A stretch of DNA of 64,000 nucleotides from Gaoshiqia sediminis. GTDB taxonomy: Bacteria > Bacteroidota > Bacteroidia > Bacteroidales > Prolixibacteraceae. A model generated the notes under the pieces. The model saw nothing but the letters and a program-made list of their open reading frames with translations, had not been told where the DNA came from and did no database searches. Location: the NCBI RefSeq assembly GCF_025907915.1, contig NZ_JAPAAF010000017.1, positions 1 to 64,000 of the forward strand, given 5' to 3'. Below, piece after piece: positions 35,646 to 45,817 of this stretch. How positions within the stretch are numbered: the first letter of the stretch is position 1; each line of letters starts with the position of its first letter. The position numbers and the translations under genes are program-made.

Positions 35646-38036
35646 ATGAAACAGGTGGTAAGGCTCACTTTTGCATTTATCTTGATGTGTGTCAGTATTG
35701 GTGTTGCGGCTCAACACGCATCCATACAAGGACGTATTTTTGATGCTTCGAGCAATCAGGGGTTGCCATTTGTCAATGTCGTGGTTGCCGGAACAACCAT
35801 CGGAACTGTTTCCGATGAAGATGGTACTTACCGGATTACCGGACTTCCAACCGGCTTTGTCAGGCTCCAGGTTTCGTATATCGGCTACCGGGATGTGATT
35901 TCATCGGAGGTGGAAATCAGTAACCTGAAACCGGCCAACCTGGATGTAGCCCTGGAAAAAAGCAATACCCAGTTGCAGGAAATTACGGTGACTGCCTCTT
36001 TGTTCAGAAAAACGGAAGAAAGTCCGCTGTCACTCAAAAATATCGGCATTTCGGAGATTGAAAACAGCCCGGGGGCCAACCGCGATATTTCCAAAGTCAT
36101 CCAATCGTTTCCGGGCGTACAGTCCACGCCTTCATTCAGGAACGATATAATCATCAGGGGCGGGGGTCCCTCGGAAAGCCGGTTTTTTCTGGATGGCGTG
36201 GAGGTGCCCAATATCAATCACTTTGCCACGCAGGGGGCTTCAGGCGGGCCGGTCGGAATTATCAATGCCGACCTGTTGCGCGAGGTGAATTATTTTTCCG
36301 GTGCATTCCCCGCCAATCGGGGCAATGCGATGAGTGGGGTGTTCGAGTTTTTCCAGGTGGATGGCAATCCCGATAAGTTTCGGGCAAAAACTTCGGTGGG
36401 CGCTTCGGAAGTAACGGCGACTTTTGACGGGCCGGTTGGCGAAAATACAACGTACATTGTTTCGGCGCGCCGTTCGTACCTGCAATTGCTGTTTAGCTTG
36501 CTCGAACTTCCTTTCCTTCCTACTTTCAACGATTTTCAGGTGAAAGTGAAGACCCGGCTGGACCGCAAAAATGAAATTTCTTTCATTGGCCTGGGGGCTA
36601 TCGACCAATCTGTTTTGAACCTGGACATTGATCAGCCCGATGACCAGCAGAAATTCATCCTGGCTTCTTTGCCCGAAAATGACCAATGGAGCTATACGGC
36701 CGGTTTGGTGTACAAGCATTTTCGCGAAAATGGGTTCCAAACGATTGTCCTCAGCCGCAGCCACCTGAGTAATAAGGCCGTGAAGTTTCTGGATAATGAT
36801 GAAAGTTCGCCGGATAATAGAACACTGTATTATCAATCGGAAGAAATTGAAAATAAATTGCGGTATGAGAATACTTCCCGATTCGGCAAGGCCAAAATAA
36901 ACTATGGTGGTAGCCTGGACGTGGTTACTTATACGAATGTTACCCGTAATAAGCGATTTTATCCGGATGGCATTCTGGATATAAATTTTGACACGAAACT
37001 GCATCTGATGAAGTGGGGTTTATTTGGCCAGGCCAGCCATCGGCTGCTGAATGATCAACTCGATTTGTCACTTGGAGTGCGTATTGATGCCGCCGATTAC
37101 ACATCAACTATGCGCTCGCCTTTCAATCAGTTCTCCCCTCGATTGTCTGCTTCTTACCGGTTTGCTGCTAATTGGAGCTTCAACTTTAATACTGGTATTT
37201 ATTATCAATTGCCTCCATATACGGCGTTGGGATTTAAAAATGATGGAGAATACGTTAATAAAACGAACGGATTGAAATATATACGGGCCAAACACCTGAT
37301 TGGCGGCCTCGAGTATCAACCGAAATCCAATGTGGTTTTTACCTTGGAGGGCTTTCTGAAGGATTATGGTCAGTATCCGTTTTCGGTGAAAGATTCGGTT
37401 AGTTTAGCCAACCTCGGTGCCGATTATGGTGTGGTTGGTAGCGAAGAATTGGTTTCTGTTTCAGAAGGAAGGGCTTATGGACTGGAATTCCAAACACGCA
37501 TCGCCAACTCAAACCGTTTTAATTTTAATTTGTCGTACACCTTGGTGCGCAGTGAGTTTGAGGACAAGAGCGGGAATTTTACGGTTTCGAGCTGGGACAG
37601 TAAGCACTTGCTGGTATTGACCACTACCAAAAAGTTGAAACGCGACTGGAGCGTCGGGGCACGGTGGCGTTGGGTGGGTGGGCTGCCGTTCACACCTTAC
37701 GATTTGGACCGTTCGTCGCTGGTGGAAGCCTGGAACCTGAACAACGGTCCTTTTCTGGATACAGGCAATTGGAACAGCCGGCGTTTCGACCCGTTTCACC
37801 AGCTGGATGTGCGGATTGACAAAGCGTATTATCTGAACAAAATTACGGCCAAGTTTTACCTCGACATTCAAAACCTGTACAACTTTAAGAACCAGGACAG
37901 AGATATATTGGTACGTGCGGAAGACGTTAACGGGCAGTTTATTACAACTGATAACGGAGGTCGCTATGTACTAAAACAGGTTGAAAATACCTCCGGGACA
38001 GTTTTGCCGGCTATCGGAATCATCCTGGAGTTTTAG
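35646..38036 (+). CDS. TonB-dependent outer membrane receptor
   Basis: 796 residues with signal peptide (1-22, ending VAAQ). A carboxypeptidase-like regulatory domain (about 25-110: ASIQGRIFDASSNQGLPFVNVVVAGTTIGTVSDEDGTYRI) precedes the plug (ISEIENSPGANRDISKVIQSFPGVQSTPSFRNDIIIRGGGPSESRFFLDGVEVPNI region) and a ~600-residue 22-strand barrel. No SusD partner gene follows, so this is probably a small-ligand receptor (siderophore, vitamin or metal), not a polysaccharide transporter. TAACTTTG at 35525-35532 is a -7 candidate without a good -33. Confidence 0.93.
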   Translation: MKQVVRLTFAFILMCVSIGVAAQHASIQGRIFDASSNQGLPFVNVVVAGTTIGTVSDEDGTYRITGLPTGFVRLQVSYIGYRDVISSEVEISNLKPANLDVALEKSNTQLQEITVTASLFRKTEESPLSLKNIGISEIENSPGANRDISKVIQSFPGVQSTPSFRNDIIIRGGGPSESRFFLDGVEVPNINHFATQGASGGPVGIINADLLREVNYFSGAFPANRGNAMSGVFEFFQVDGNPDKFRAKTSVGASEVTATFDGPVGENTTYIVSARRSYLQLLFSLLELPFLPTFNDFQVKVKTRLDRKNEISFIGLGAIDQSVLNLDIDQPDDQQKFILASLPENDQWSYTAGLVYKHFRENGFQTIVLSRSHLSNKAVKFLDNDESSPDNRTLYYQSEEIENKLRYENTSRFGKAKINYGGSLDVVTYTNVTRNKRFYPDGILDINFDTKLHLMKWGLFGQASHRLLNDQLDLSLGVRIDAADYTSTMRSPFNQFSPRLSASYRFAANWSFNFNTGIYYQLPPYTALGFKNDGEYVNKTNGLKYIRAKHLIGGLEYQPKSNVVFTLEGFLKDYGQYPFSVKDSVSLANLGADYGVVGSEELVSVSEGRAYGLEFQTRIANSNRFNFNLSYTLVRSEFEDKSGNFTVSSWDSKHLLVLTTTKKLKRDWSVGARWRWVGGLPFTPYDLDRSSLVEAWNLNNGPFLDTGNWNSRRFDPFHQLDVRIDKAYYLNKITAKFYLDIQNLYNFKNQDRDILVRAEDVNGQFITTDNGGRYVLKQVENTSGTVLPAIGIILEF

Positions 38037-38049
38037 CTAAATTTGCCGC

Positions 38050-39033
38050 ATGACTGTACTTTGTTTACATCCAACCGATCTTGACCCATATTTCAATCTG
38101 GCTACCGAGGAGTACCTGTTGAAGCGCTTCACCGACGACATTTTCATGTTGTGGCGGAGCGAAAGCTCCATCGTAGTGGGCAAACACCAAAATGCGCTGG
38201 CCGAAATAAACCACCGTTATGTACGCGACCATCACATCAAAGTGGCCCGGCGTTTATCGGGCGGCGGCACTGTTTTTCACGATCCCGGAAACCTGAATTT
38301 TACATTTATCAAGAATGTGGACCGGCTCGAAGACGTTAACTTTAAGGTTTTTACCCAACCCATTGTCGAGGTGCTTCAAAAGCTGGGACTGGATGCCTAT
38401 TCCACCGGGAGGAACGACCTGCTGATTGGCGGCAAAAAAATTTCGGGCAATGCCGAGCATGTTTTCAAAAAGCGAGTGCTGCATCACGGTACGTTGTTGT
38501 TTAATAGTCAGTTGGAGAAGCTGAGAAACGCACTAAAGGTTGATTTGTCGCGTTTCGAAGATAAAGCTGTACAGTCGAACCGCAGCGACGTGACCAACAT
38601 TGCCGCCTGTTTGCCGCACCCGATGTCGGTGGATGAGTTTGCCCGTTTTATTTTTGAGGAAGTTGCGCAAAGCTTTCCGAAGCGCCAATTCCTCAATTTT
38701 TCGGACGACGACCGGCAGGCCATCCGTCAGTTGAGAAACGAAAAATACAGCCAGTGGGACTGGATTTATGGCTATTCGCCCAAATACAAATACCGTAATG
38801 AGCTGGCGACGGCAAACGGGAGCCTGGTTTTTTCCCTTCATGTTGAAAAAGGCAAAATCAAAGAATCGCATTGGGAAGGTGCCATTTCTGCCAATCTGAG
38901 CCGGAAGCTTTCTGAAAAACTTGTCGGAATAAACCACGCCGAAGAGGTGTTGCAGCCAGTTATTTACGAATTGAAAACCGATCTTGAAACCGAGCATATT
39001 TTTGCAGATCGATTGCTGGAGAGATTGGTTTGA
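38050..39033 (+). CDS. lplA: Lipoate-protein ligase
   Basis: 327 residues. N-terminal catalytic domain with RRLSGGGTVFHDPGNLNFTFI and the lysine-containing NDLLIGGKKISGNAEHV, plus a C-terminal accessory domain (YSQWDWIYGYSPKYKYRNEL). It activates free lipoate with ATP and attaches it to 2-oxoacid dehydrogenases and GcvH. The ATG is 13 bp after the TonB receptor stop; TAAATTTG at 38038-38045 resembles a -7 box and would give an almost leaderless mRNA. Confidence 0.94.
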   Translation: MTVLCLHPTDLDPYFNLATEEYLLKRFTDDIFMLWRSESSIVVGKHQNALAEINHRYVRDHHIKVARRLSGGGTVFHDPGNLNFTFIKNVDRLEDVNFKVFTQPIVEVLQKLGLDAYSTGRNDLLIGGKKISGNAEHVFKKRVLHHGTLLFNSQLEKLRNALKVDLSRFEDKAVQSNRSDVTNIAACLPHPMSVDEFARFIFEEVAQSFPKRQFLNFSDDDRQAIRQLRNEKYSQWDWIYGYSPKYKYRNELATANGSLVFSLHVEKGKIKESHWEGAISANLSRKLSEKLVGINHAEEVLQPVIYELKTDLETEHIFADRLLERLV

Positions 39034-39035
39034 GA

Positions 39036-39063
39036 AGGCCCTTCCGTGAGGTCGAAAGGGCTT
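39036..39063. terminator. Convergent terminator, lplA and macroglobulin-like gene
   Basis: GCCCTT (39038-39043) pairs with AAGGGC (39056-39061) followed by TTT; an inner CG/CG pair extends the stem. It sits between two convergent stop codons. The T-run is short, so termination may be partial. Confidence 0.5.
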
Positions 39064-39072
39064 TCCCGGGGA

Positions 39073-41634
39073 TTATTTTTCTATCTGAATGTTTTGCAAC
39101 GCTTTACCGATTCGTCCCTGTTCGTCAATGCCAATCACTTCAATTTGAAAACTACCGGTAACGTTATTGGTTGGTATTTGTAAGGTGGCCGTGCCCGTTT
39201 CGTCGAAAGTTATAGCCGGGTTCCAATACAAGGTGGTTTGGTCTTTATTTCCCGGCTCGAGCATGGTTTGGGCAAAATCGCGCGAAATGCGGTAGGCGTC
39301 CCGGTACAGGTTTTCGGTTGGAGCAACGGGCTCAGATACGATTTCCCCTCGCTTGGTATTAATCTCGATCAGCCCCACTGAGTTCAGGCCGGTGTAACGC
39401 AAAATATCCATCGGACTGGTTGATACGTTGATCGATTCCACATCATTGGGCGACATGCTGTTCAGAACCGATGAGCTGGTTCCCATTTTTTGACCGTCGA
39501 TCACAATCAGAGCACCATCCTGTGCCAACAGCGAATTCTGTCCTCCCGGGAAGATGATTTTATCTCCGTCAAGCGTGTAGGGCTTTATTGTTTTGATTGC
39601 ATCCATTAGGGATGATCCCGAGCTAAGCATTTGTTTATACGATTCGTTCTTTTTCGGTTCAGGCGATGATGTTTTTCGAATTTCGGAGAAAAGGCCAGTA
39701 TTATCGGCAAAAAACCGGGCATCTGGCAGCGGGCGTTCGGTTAATGACTGCTGAGTCATAAATTGTTGGATTTGCCGCTGTAGCTTGTCTCCAAAACCCC
39801 GTTCATAAGAAATAGTTAGCTGATCATTTCCTGCGGCATCGATCGCCTTTATCACATAATTTGCCTGCTCGTCCGAAGCGATCCCCTGAAAAATAAAATG
39901 TCCGTTCTCGTCGGTGGTGATGGTCATGATTTGTGCGTTACCGGCGTTCACCAGGCTTACTTTTGCATTGCCCACCGGATGGTTGTTCCGGTCGAGTACA
40001 ACGCCCGACAACCAGTTCCCGGTTGGGTTGGCCGACAGGTTCTCCGGGTCGAATGCCAGCACGTCGGGCCAGGAAAAGTTACGGAAACGGTTGCAGATAA
40101 GCAGGTAATTTAACGAATGTTCGGGCAATGTTCCCCGTTCGGTCAGTTGTCCCAGACCAGGAATCTTACTTTCCAGGAAGTTGTTTACCTCGAAGCATGG
40201 AGAGAACGGAGCGGTCGGATCCAGGTTTTTCATTCCAGCGCTGACAGATACGCTTGCGATCCCCGGCGCCGGGTTGCCCGATCGGGGAATTGTTTTTATC
40301 GTCAGGGTGAAAGGCTTCCCGGTGGTAACTGAGTTTGTGCTTGTTTCCAGCTCCATGTTCAGTGACTGGCCCTTCTCGATATAAAGCATGCGTTCGCCAA
40401 TTGGTTTCCCGGCCTCGTCGAAGGCAGCAAGCAGGCAGAGCCCCTGCGGAAAGTTCTCCTTGGGGATTTTGGCGCGAACGGCTCCGTCCACTTTCATCTC
40501 GGAAGCCCAAAACAGTTGGTTGCCGCGGGTGGCCAGCAAGTTGATCGTATGTGATTGTCCGTCGGTAAAAACCAGGTTGGCGTAAATAAATTCGTCATCG
40601 GTTTTTGGGATAGAGCACACGAATCCATTGGTTTGAAAAGCAGGCAACTCAAATTTCTGCCCGGAACCCCGATCGCTGGTAACGTGTAGTTTGTATTGTA
40701 CACCGGCTTGCGCTTGCAACGGAAAAACGCCAAAGCCCGGAACCAGCGTTTTGGTTTGCATCACCGTCCCGGCATCCTCACTCAGGATTTCGGCTGTGAT
40801 GTCAACCGGTTGGCCCCAGGCATTGGTTACCTGATACCCAACTTTCAAGGGAGTCCCAGCCACAAAGTTTCCGCCTTCTGCATAAAACTGAACATTCAGT
40901 TTTTCGGTGTTCACAGGAAACGTGCGCGAAAAATTCAGGTTCTTATCGGTGATATGCAGCACGACTGGCTGGCTGTATTCTTTTTCCGGAATTTCCAGGT
41001 TGATGCGCAGTTTTCCGCCAGGTCCGGTTTTCAGTTTACCTTTCAGCAAAACCTGATCCTGTTCCAGTAACTCATATTTGATCCGGTTCGACGAAAAGGC
41101 ATCTCCCGAGAGTTCTGCCAGCGAAAGTTCAACCAGGTTGTTGGCACCGGGCACCAGAAATTTCGGGGCACTTTCTACCCGGGCAATTACTTCGTTCTTG
41201 TCCATCGGGTCGATGAAAATCAACTTGATAAAAGCCTCGTCGCCATGCTGCATGGCGGGCGTGTGGGCTGCGAGTGCGTATTCCCCTGGCACGAGGGTTA
41301 TGGGCAAAATGATGTCGCCCGAAGCCAACCCGTTCGAAATACGGTACACATCGCCTACTACTGGTTTGCCGGAGGTGTCGTAAAGCGCCACGTTGATGTC
41401 CTGGCCGGACTGAGCCAGCCCTTGCTTGTCCAGTTGGCCTGTAAATCCATTAAACCAGAGTGTTTCGCCGGGTTTGTAAACTTCCTTATCGGTGATGAGG
41501 TAGATGCTTTCAATCGGGTTGTATTGAAAATATTGACCCAGTTTTTCGTGTATCTTTCCGATCTGGTCCGGGTCTTGGGCCATACTGCCCAGTGTGATGG
41601 CAGTGAAAAGAAAAAGTGCAATTATACGTTTCAT
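39073..41634 (-). CDS. Macroglobulin-like surface protein with TonB-plug-like segment
   Basis: 853 residues with a signal peptide (1-19, ending SMAQ). Near the N terminus an MG2-like domain (SIYLITDKEVYKPGETLWFNGF), then several Ig-like/macroglobulin modules, a carboxypeptidase-like module (~540-610, SGVVLDRNNHPVGNAKVSLVN), a plug-like stretch (~710-770, GALIVIDGQKMGTSSSVLNSMSPNDVESINV, ending SVGLIEINTKRG), and a C-terminal Ig-like domain. No beta-barrel follows the plug. Third of three envelope genes in the sigma/FecR operon. Likely periplasm-facing and anchored or exported; function unknown. Confidence 0.75.
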   Translation of the reverse strand: MKRIIALFLFTAITLGSMAQDPDQIGKIHEKLGQYFQYNPIESIYLITDKEVYKPGETLWFNGFTGQLDKQGLAQSGQDINVALYDTSGKPVVGDVYRISNGLASGDIILPITLVPGEYALAAHTPAMQHGDEAFIKLIFIDPMDKNEVIARVESAPKFLVPGANNLVELSLAELSGDAFSSNRIKYELLEQDQVLLKGKLKTGPGGKLRINLEIPEKEYSQPVVLHITDKNLNFSRTFPVNTEKLNVQFYAEGGNFVAGTPLKVGYQVTNAWGQPVDITAEILSEDAGTVMQTKTLVPGFGVFPLQAQAGVQYKLHVTSDRGSGQKFELPAFQTNGFVCSIPKTDDEFIYANLVFTDGQSHTINLLATRGNQLFWASEMKVDGAVRAKIPKENFPQGLCLLAAFDEAGKPIGERMLYIEKGQSLNMELETSTNSVTTGKPFTLTIKTIPRSGNPAPGIASVSVSAGMKNLDPTAPFSPCFEVNNFLESKIPGLGQLTERGTLPEHSLNYLLICNRFRNFSWPDVLAFDPENLSANPTGNWLSGVVLDRNNHPVGNAKVSLVNAGNAQIMTITTDENGHFIFQGIASDEQANYVIKAIDAAGNDQLTISYERGFGDKLQRQIQQFMTQQSLTERPLPDARFFADNTGLFSEIRKTSSPEPKKNESYKQMLSSGSSLMDAIKTIKPYTLDGDKIIFPGGQNSLLAQDGALIVIDGQKMGTSSSVLNSMSPNDVESINVSTSPMDILRYTGLNSVGLIEINTKRGEIVSEPVAPTENLYRDAYRISRDFAQTMLEPGNKDQTTLYWNPAITFDETGTATLQIPTNNVTGSFQIEVIGIDEQGRIGKALQNIQIEK

Positions 41635-41652
41635 ATTATGTAGGTTGATGGG

Positions 41653-43215
41653 TTAATATTGCGACGGAGACAGGTCCCCTTCCTGTAGAATTTCAAGTTC
41701 TTGGTTCATGGTTTTGATGGCTTTTTTTAAATCATCGTTGGGCTGAATGGTGTTGAAATTTCCCCAGAATTCACGGTCGTAGTCAATGATCATTTCGGTG
41801 AAAATATCGCTGGGCATAAAGGTTTCATCTTTTAAAAAGCGTCGGATGTTGGTGGGTTCATGGCTGGTTACCAGCAAATCGGAAATGCTGTGGAAAACCG
41901 AGTTGATGTTGTCCTTCCGGCTCCGCACCCGAAAGCGGACCGATGTTTGGGCAGTGTTCAGGTGCCAGCGCCCCTCATGCAGCTTGTAGGTAACCTGGTA
42001 GTCCAGATCGAGCGGGCGAACGTTAAATCCTTTTGGTTTTTTGCGGATGAGCGATTCACGTGCAAACTTCATCCCGCTTTTTCCCAGACTGAATTCGGCA
42101 TGTACAAGCGCGTAGGTTTCCTGGTCGATAAACAGTTTTCCTTCGTAACGGGGAAAGTCGATTTTCCCTTCCGGCCTGAAAAGAACCACATACGTAGGCC
42201 TGCCCACGTAGTTGACCGCATAATCCATTTCGAACCGGTAAAAGTTCCGGTAATTCGGATCCAGGAATGAATCCACTGTTTTGACCACGTCCAGCTTGGT
42301 GATGTAATACGGTCCGCCCTGCATTTTAAAATCGACCCATTTAAATGGCTCCACGTTGGCGCTTTTCCGGCCTTTCAGGAAGCGGATTCGGTCGTCGCGG
42401 AACAGGTTGCCGTAAGGCGCTTTCAGGATTTGTATGATGGCCTCGGAAACGTTGATATAGCTTTTATCTTGCAGAAGAACTTCCCGGTAGAAAGAAGTCA
42501 TCAGCCGGCTTTCTTCCGGATAGTTTTCGGGAATGCGGTCCGCTAGTTTGTCCAAGATGTCAATCGGGTCAATGGCAGTCACTTTGATTTCTCTCAGCCG
42601 GATAGCTACCGGCTGCATGGCCAGGTTAAAGGCCTCCGGAGCGAGGGTGTCTGGCAGGGCCATCACACGCGCATACCCCAGGCACGAAAACACCAGCGTG
42701 TCGTGCCGGTAATGTTCCGGGATTTTTAACTCGAAGGCGCCATCCCGATTGGTGATGGTGCCGAAAGGCCTGTTCAGGAACGAAATGCTGGCAAACGGAA
42801 TGGTTTCGCGGGTGCGGGCATCGGTGAGCACGCCCGATATTTTTTGCACCCCCGGTGACTTAGTGTCCGGAAAGCCATCTGCCGGTGGTCCGTCGTCTTT
42901 TAGGGTGATAATGAGCTGGTGCCCGAATACCTGGAACCGATAACGGGTTCCCAGCACTTCCTCCAATGCCAGGCAGGTTTCCTGGTCATCAAAATCAACC
43001 GAAATAACCTGGTCGGTATGAATGACGGCCGGGTCGTACGATAAATCGATCCCGGCCTGTCGCGAAATTTCTTCCAATACGCGGGCAACAGGTTGGTCGT
43101 GCAGGTGGAGACTGATTTTCTTCTTCAAAACAAAGGCTTCATCCTCCTGTGCCGCCACCTGAAACGATAAGCACCACAGCAGCATGAAGCCGGCAATTTG
43201 AAGCGATTTCCCCAT
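41653..43215 (-). CDS. STN domain / carboxypeptidase-like domain protein
   Basis: 520 residues with signal peptide (1-22). The STN-type domain spans about 28-105 (KKISLHLHDQPVARVLEEISRQAGIDLSYDPAVI ... VISVDFDDQETCLALEEVLG), followed by a CarboxypepD_reg-like domain (~125-205, ISGVLTDARTRETIPFASISFLNRPFGTI) and a ~300-residue C-terminal beta-rich domain. There is no TonB plug or barrel, so the STN is not attached to a receptor. Its ATG overlaps the upstream stop by one base (TAATG). Confidence 0.8.
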   Translation of the reverse strand: MGKSLQIAGFMLLWCLSFQVAAQEDEAFVLKKKISLHLHDQPVARVLEEISRQAGIDLSYDPAVIHTDQVISVDFDDQETCLALEEVLGTRYRFQVFGHQLIITLKDDGPPADGFPDTKSPGVQKISGVLTDARTRETIPFASISFLNRPFGTITNRDGAFELKIPEHYRHDTLVFSCLGYARVMALPDTLAPEAFNLAMQPVAIRLREIKVTAIDPIDILDKLADRIPENYPEESRLMTSFYREVLLQDKSYINVSEAIIQILKAPYGNLFRDDRIRFLKGRKSANVEPFKWVDFKMQGGPYYITKLDVVKTVDSFLDPNYRNFYRFEMDYAVNYVGRPTYVVLFRPEGKIDFPRYEGKLFIDQETYALVHAEFSLGKSGMKFARESLIRKKPKGFNVRPLDLDYQVTYKLHEGRWHLNTAQTSVRFRVRSRKDNINSVFHSISDLLVTSHEPTNIRRFLKDETFMPSDIFTEMIIDYDREFWGNFNTIQPNDDLKKAIKTMNQELEILQEGDLSPSQY

Positions 43216-44810
43216 TAAAAGATTCTCTGCAAGGTAAATGATGTTTTTATTTCTTCGCCGTTTCGCAGCACCGTCATTGATATTTTTCGGTCTTCCTTGC
43301 TTTGCAGCAACAGATTAATGTCGTTTAACGATAAGGAGCGGTGACTGGTTCGGTTGACGTCCAGTATTTGGTCGTTTTCCATCAGGCCTGCATAGTAGGC
43401 CGGCGAGTTGGCGCGAACCTTGTCGATGGTGAAAACCGGCATTCCGGGGAACGGGTTTGAAATATCGAGTCCACTCATGTTGTAATTAAATTCTTCTTTG
43501 ACCCGGCTGGTTGGGCGAAGTTTAATCTGCTTGCCCGGATAGTCGAATGTTACGTAAAACCTTCGTAGGATTTCGGCTCCCAAGGTTCCGTTCCGGTCAT
43601 CTGAAATGATTTGGTCCACCAGTTCCGGTTCCGGAAAAGCCACGATGGGTTCGTATAGAATGAGCGGGCCGACCCAGATTCCGCCAATGCGGCCTTTCTT
43701 TCCGTACAGGTCGCCGTTCAGTCCGCGTCCCAGGAAGGATTCGATGTGTTTTTCGGGCAGGCCGATACGATCGTCCGAGTTGGTTGACAGCCAGATGGCA
43801 TCGCTGGCGCCGGTATCAACGAGCAGCTTCACCGACACTTCTTCATTTTTATCGGTCATGATGGTGGTGCGCACATAGGGTTTGTTGTGTTCAAAATGCA
43901 ACGGCATGACAATATCCTTGTTGTTTACCCTGTCGCGGTAATATTCCGGTTTCGAAAGGGTCAGCTTATTGTTCTCGTAATCAATTTCAACCACAAAATC
44001 CTTGAACAGGTTGAAGCCAATAAGCCCGTGAACCGGGAGTCCGAGAACCTGTGAGATTTGAAAATCTTCGCTGATTACCATATGGATTTCCTGGTTGTAT
44101 GAAACCAGTCCCTCAATTTTCACGGTGTTGTTGCCCGACCGGTAGGCTGTGAGCGATTCGCCTTCGCCAAGGCCGCTGACCGTAATGGGTTGCATGAAAT
44201 TCAGGTTAAGCTTGTTCACAAAAGGCAACTCGGTGATGATCGGGTAACGCACCCCTGTGTCGAGGATGAAATTCAGCGTGTCCGAATCGTTGATAAGTAC
44301 CGGGATGATGATCAGGTTGCTGGCGGTTTTGAAATCAAATGTAACCGACTTTTGACGCGGATTGGCAAACTCAAACAGGTTTTTGCCGGGAGTGAATTTT
44401 ACCTGTTGGTCATATTTCACACTTTCATTTAGCGGAATGTAGTCTCTCACCACCAGGATGTTGTCTTCGATGTCAAAAATCAGGAAATAGTCCTTCATCA
44501 GCTTGTCGAGCACATAGCGGATGGGCTTGTTGGAAATGTTCAGGCTGATTTGTTTTCCTTCAACCAATTTTGAGTTGTAGGAATAATCCAGGTTGAAGTA
44601 ATCGCAAATGCGCTGAATAACATTTTTCAACGATTCATTTTCGGCGAAAATACTGATGTTTTGATCCATCAGCGGGTTCTTCTGCACGGGCTCCGGTTCC
44701 TGTGCCGAGGCAATAACCGATACGAATATCAGCAAGGCGATGGTGACCCATTGCACCACCAGGCTTTTTATTGTTTTTGTTTTCATGGCTTTATGGGTTT
44801 TGGTTAACAT
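43215..44810 (-). CDS. STN domain / aspartyl protease / PDZ protein
   Basis: 531 residues from ATG 44810 (TGATG overlap with FecR; GTG 44813 and ATG 44786 are alternatives). Signal anchor ~17-37. STN domain ~45-122. Two retropepsin-like halves follow, each with a catalytic motif: FILDTG (Asp184) and LLVDTG (Asp331), so the protein may form a pseudo-dimeric active site in one chain. A PDZ domain ends it (~440-531, DKVRANSPAYYAGLMENDQILDVN). The combination with STN directly after a FecR anti-sigma factor is unusual and suggests proteolysis in envelope signalling; this is inference. Confidence 0.82.
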   Translation of the reverse strand: MLTKTHKAMKTKTIKSLVVQWVTIALLIFVSVIASAQEPEPVQKNPLMDQNISIFAENESLKNVIQRICDYFNLDYSYNSKLVEGKQISLNISNKPIRYVLDKLMKDYFLIFDIEDNILVVRDYIPLNESVKYDQQVKFTPGKNLFEFANPRQKSVTFDFKTASNLIIIPVLINDSDTLNFILDTGVRYPIITELPFVNKLNLNFMQPITVSGLGEGESLTAYRSGNNTVKIEGLVSYNQEIHMVISEDFQISQVLGLPVHGLIGFNLFKDFVVEIDYENNKLTLSKPEYYRDRVNNKDIVMPLHFEHNKPYVRTTIMTDKNEEVSVKLLVDTGASDAIWLSTNSDDRIGLPEKHIESFLGRGLNGDLYGKKGRIGGIWVGPLILYEPIVAFPEPELVDQIISDDRNGTLGAEILRRFYVTFDYPGKQIKLRPTSRVKEEFNYNMSGLDISNPFPGMPVFTIDKVRANSPAYYAGLMENDQILDVNRTSHRSLSLNDINLLLQSKEDRKISMTVLRNGEEIKTSFTLQRIF

Positions 44811-45811
44811 CACTTTTTTAACACATACTGTCCATTTTCATTGGTCATCTCCAGGTTGTGCGTCAGGGCAATCACCTCGAGGATAAAATCAAGCGGGCGG
44901 TTTTCGAAACGGGCCGTCAGTAACAGCTGGTCCAGCTCCGGGTCAGCTGTTCTGACTTGTGCCCGATAAACCTTGTTTAATTGTTCCAGTACTTCTTTCA
45001 GCGAAGTTTTATCAAAGATCAGGTCCCTTGTTTTCCAGGCCAGGTAATTGGGATTATCGTTTTTGCTTTTTCGTAATTCGTTTGATTTAGTAGCAAATAC
45101 GCCTTTGTCGCCGGGGTCCAGGATCAAATCATTTTGTTGATTTGTTGCAGCTTTTGTTTTCGAAACCTGCACTTTCCCGGAAGCTACAACCACTTCAATT
45201 TCGTTGTTTTGCGGGTAGGCATTCACGTTGAAACTGGTGCCGAGTACTTTGATGGTTGCTTCGCGGGCATGGATGACGAATGGGCGGGTCGGGTCGGGTT
45301 GTACTTCAAAAAAGGCTTCGCCTTCAATTTCAACTTCACGGGCTGAGGCGCTGAATTTTTCCGGGTAGTTGATTTTGCTGTCCCGGTTCAGGGTGACTAC
45401 CGAGCCGTCCGCCAGTTCAATTCTTGAAATGCCGTAGTCGTCAACGATTACACCGGCCGTGCGCAAATTTTCCCAAGAGTGGTTGCCCATATAGAAGCCA
45501 ACCGAAGCAAGCAACAAGGCGAAAACGACCAGGGCGGCAATTTTTAGTACCGGCTGGTTGAACCAACTGATTTGCCGCATGGGGCGGGTAGTTTCGAGCC
45601 GTGGCCTTACCTGTTGATAGGCCACCTCGGCATCAAATTTTTTCAGGTTGAAATATTGGTCGATTTGTGCCGCTGTTTCCGAGATTTCAGCAAACTGATC
45701 TGCATCCCAACTCCCTGTTGCCGGGCTTCCTCCGCCAACATTCTCTTGCCCGTAAAGCTGCTTGGCAATTGCTTCCCAGGCATCATCGCTGATATGTTTT
45801 TTCTTTTCCAT
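44810..45811 (-). CDS. FecR family anti-sigma factor
   Basis: 333 residues. N-terminal cytoplasmic ~75 residues bind sigma, one membrane helix (LKIAALVVFALLLASVGFYMG, ~88-108), then the periplasmic FecR domain (IVDDYGISRIELADGSVVTLNRDSKINYPEKF) and a C-terminal DUF4974-type STN-like segment (DLIFDKTSLKEVLEQLNKVYRAQV). It would hold the ECF sigma factor encoded six bp upstream until signalled. Confidence 0.93.
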   Translation of the reverse strand: MEKKKHISDDAWEAIAKQLYGQENVGGGSPATGSWDADQFAEISETAAQIDQYFNLKKFDAEVAYQQVRPRLETTRPMRQISWFNQPVLKIAALVVFALLLASVGFYMGNHSWENLRTAGVIVDDYGISRIELADGSVVTLNRDSKINYPEKFSASAREVEIEGEAFFEVQPDPTRPFVIHAREATIKVLGTSFNVNAYPQNNEIEVVVASGKVQVSKTKAATNQQNDLILDPGDKGVFATKSNELRKSKNDNPNYLAWKTRDLIFDKTSLKEVLEQLNKVYRAQVRTADPELDQLLLTARFENRPLDFILEVIALTHNLEMTNENGQYVLKK

Positions 45812-45817
45812 TTGTTA

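Noticed and set aside
38038-38045. Separate promoter for lplA
   Set aside because: The -7 match is good, but there is no -33 element at a suitable distance; co-transcription with the receptor is equally likely.
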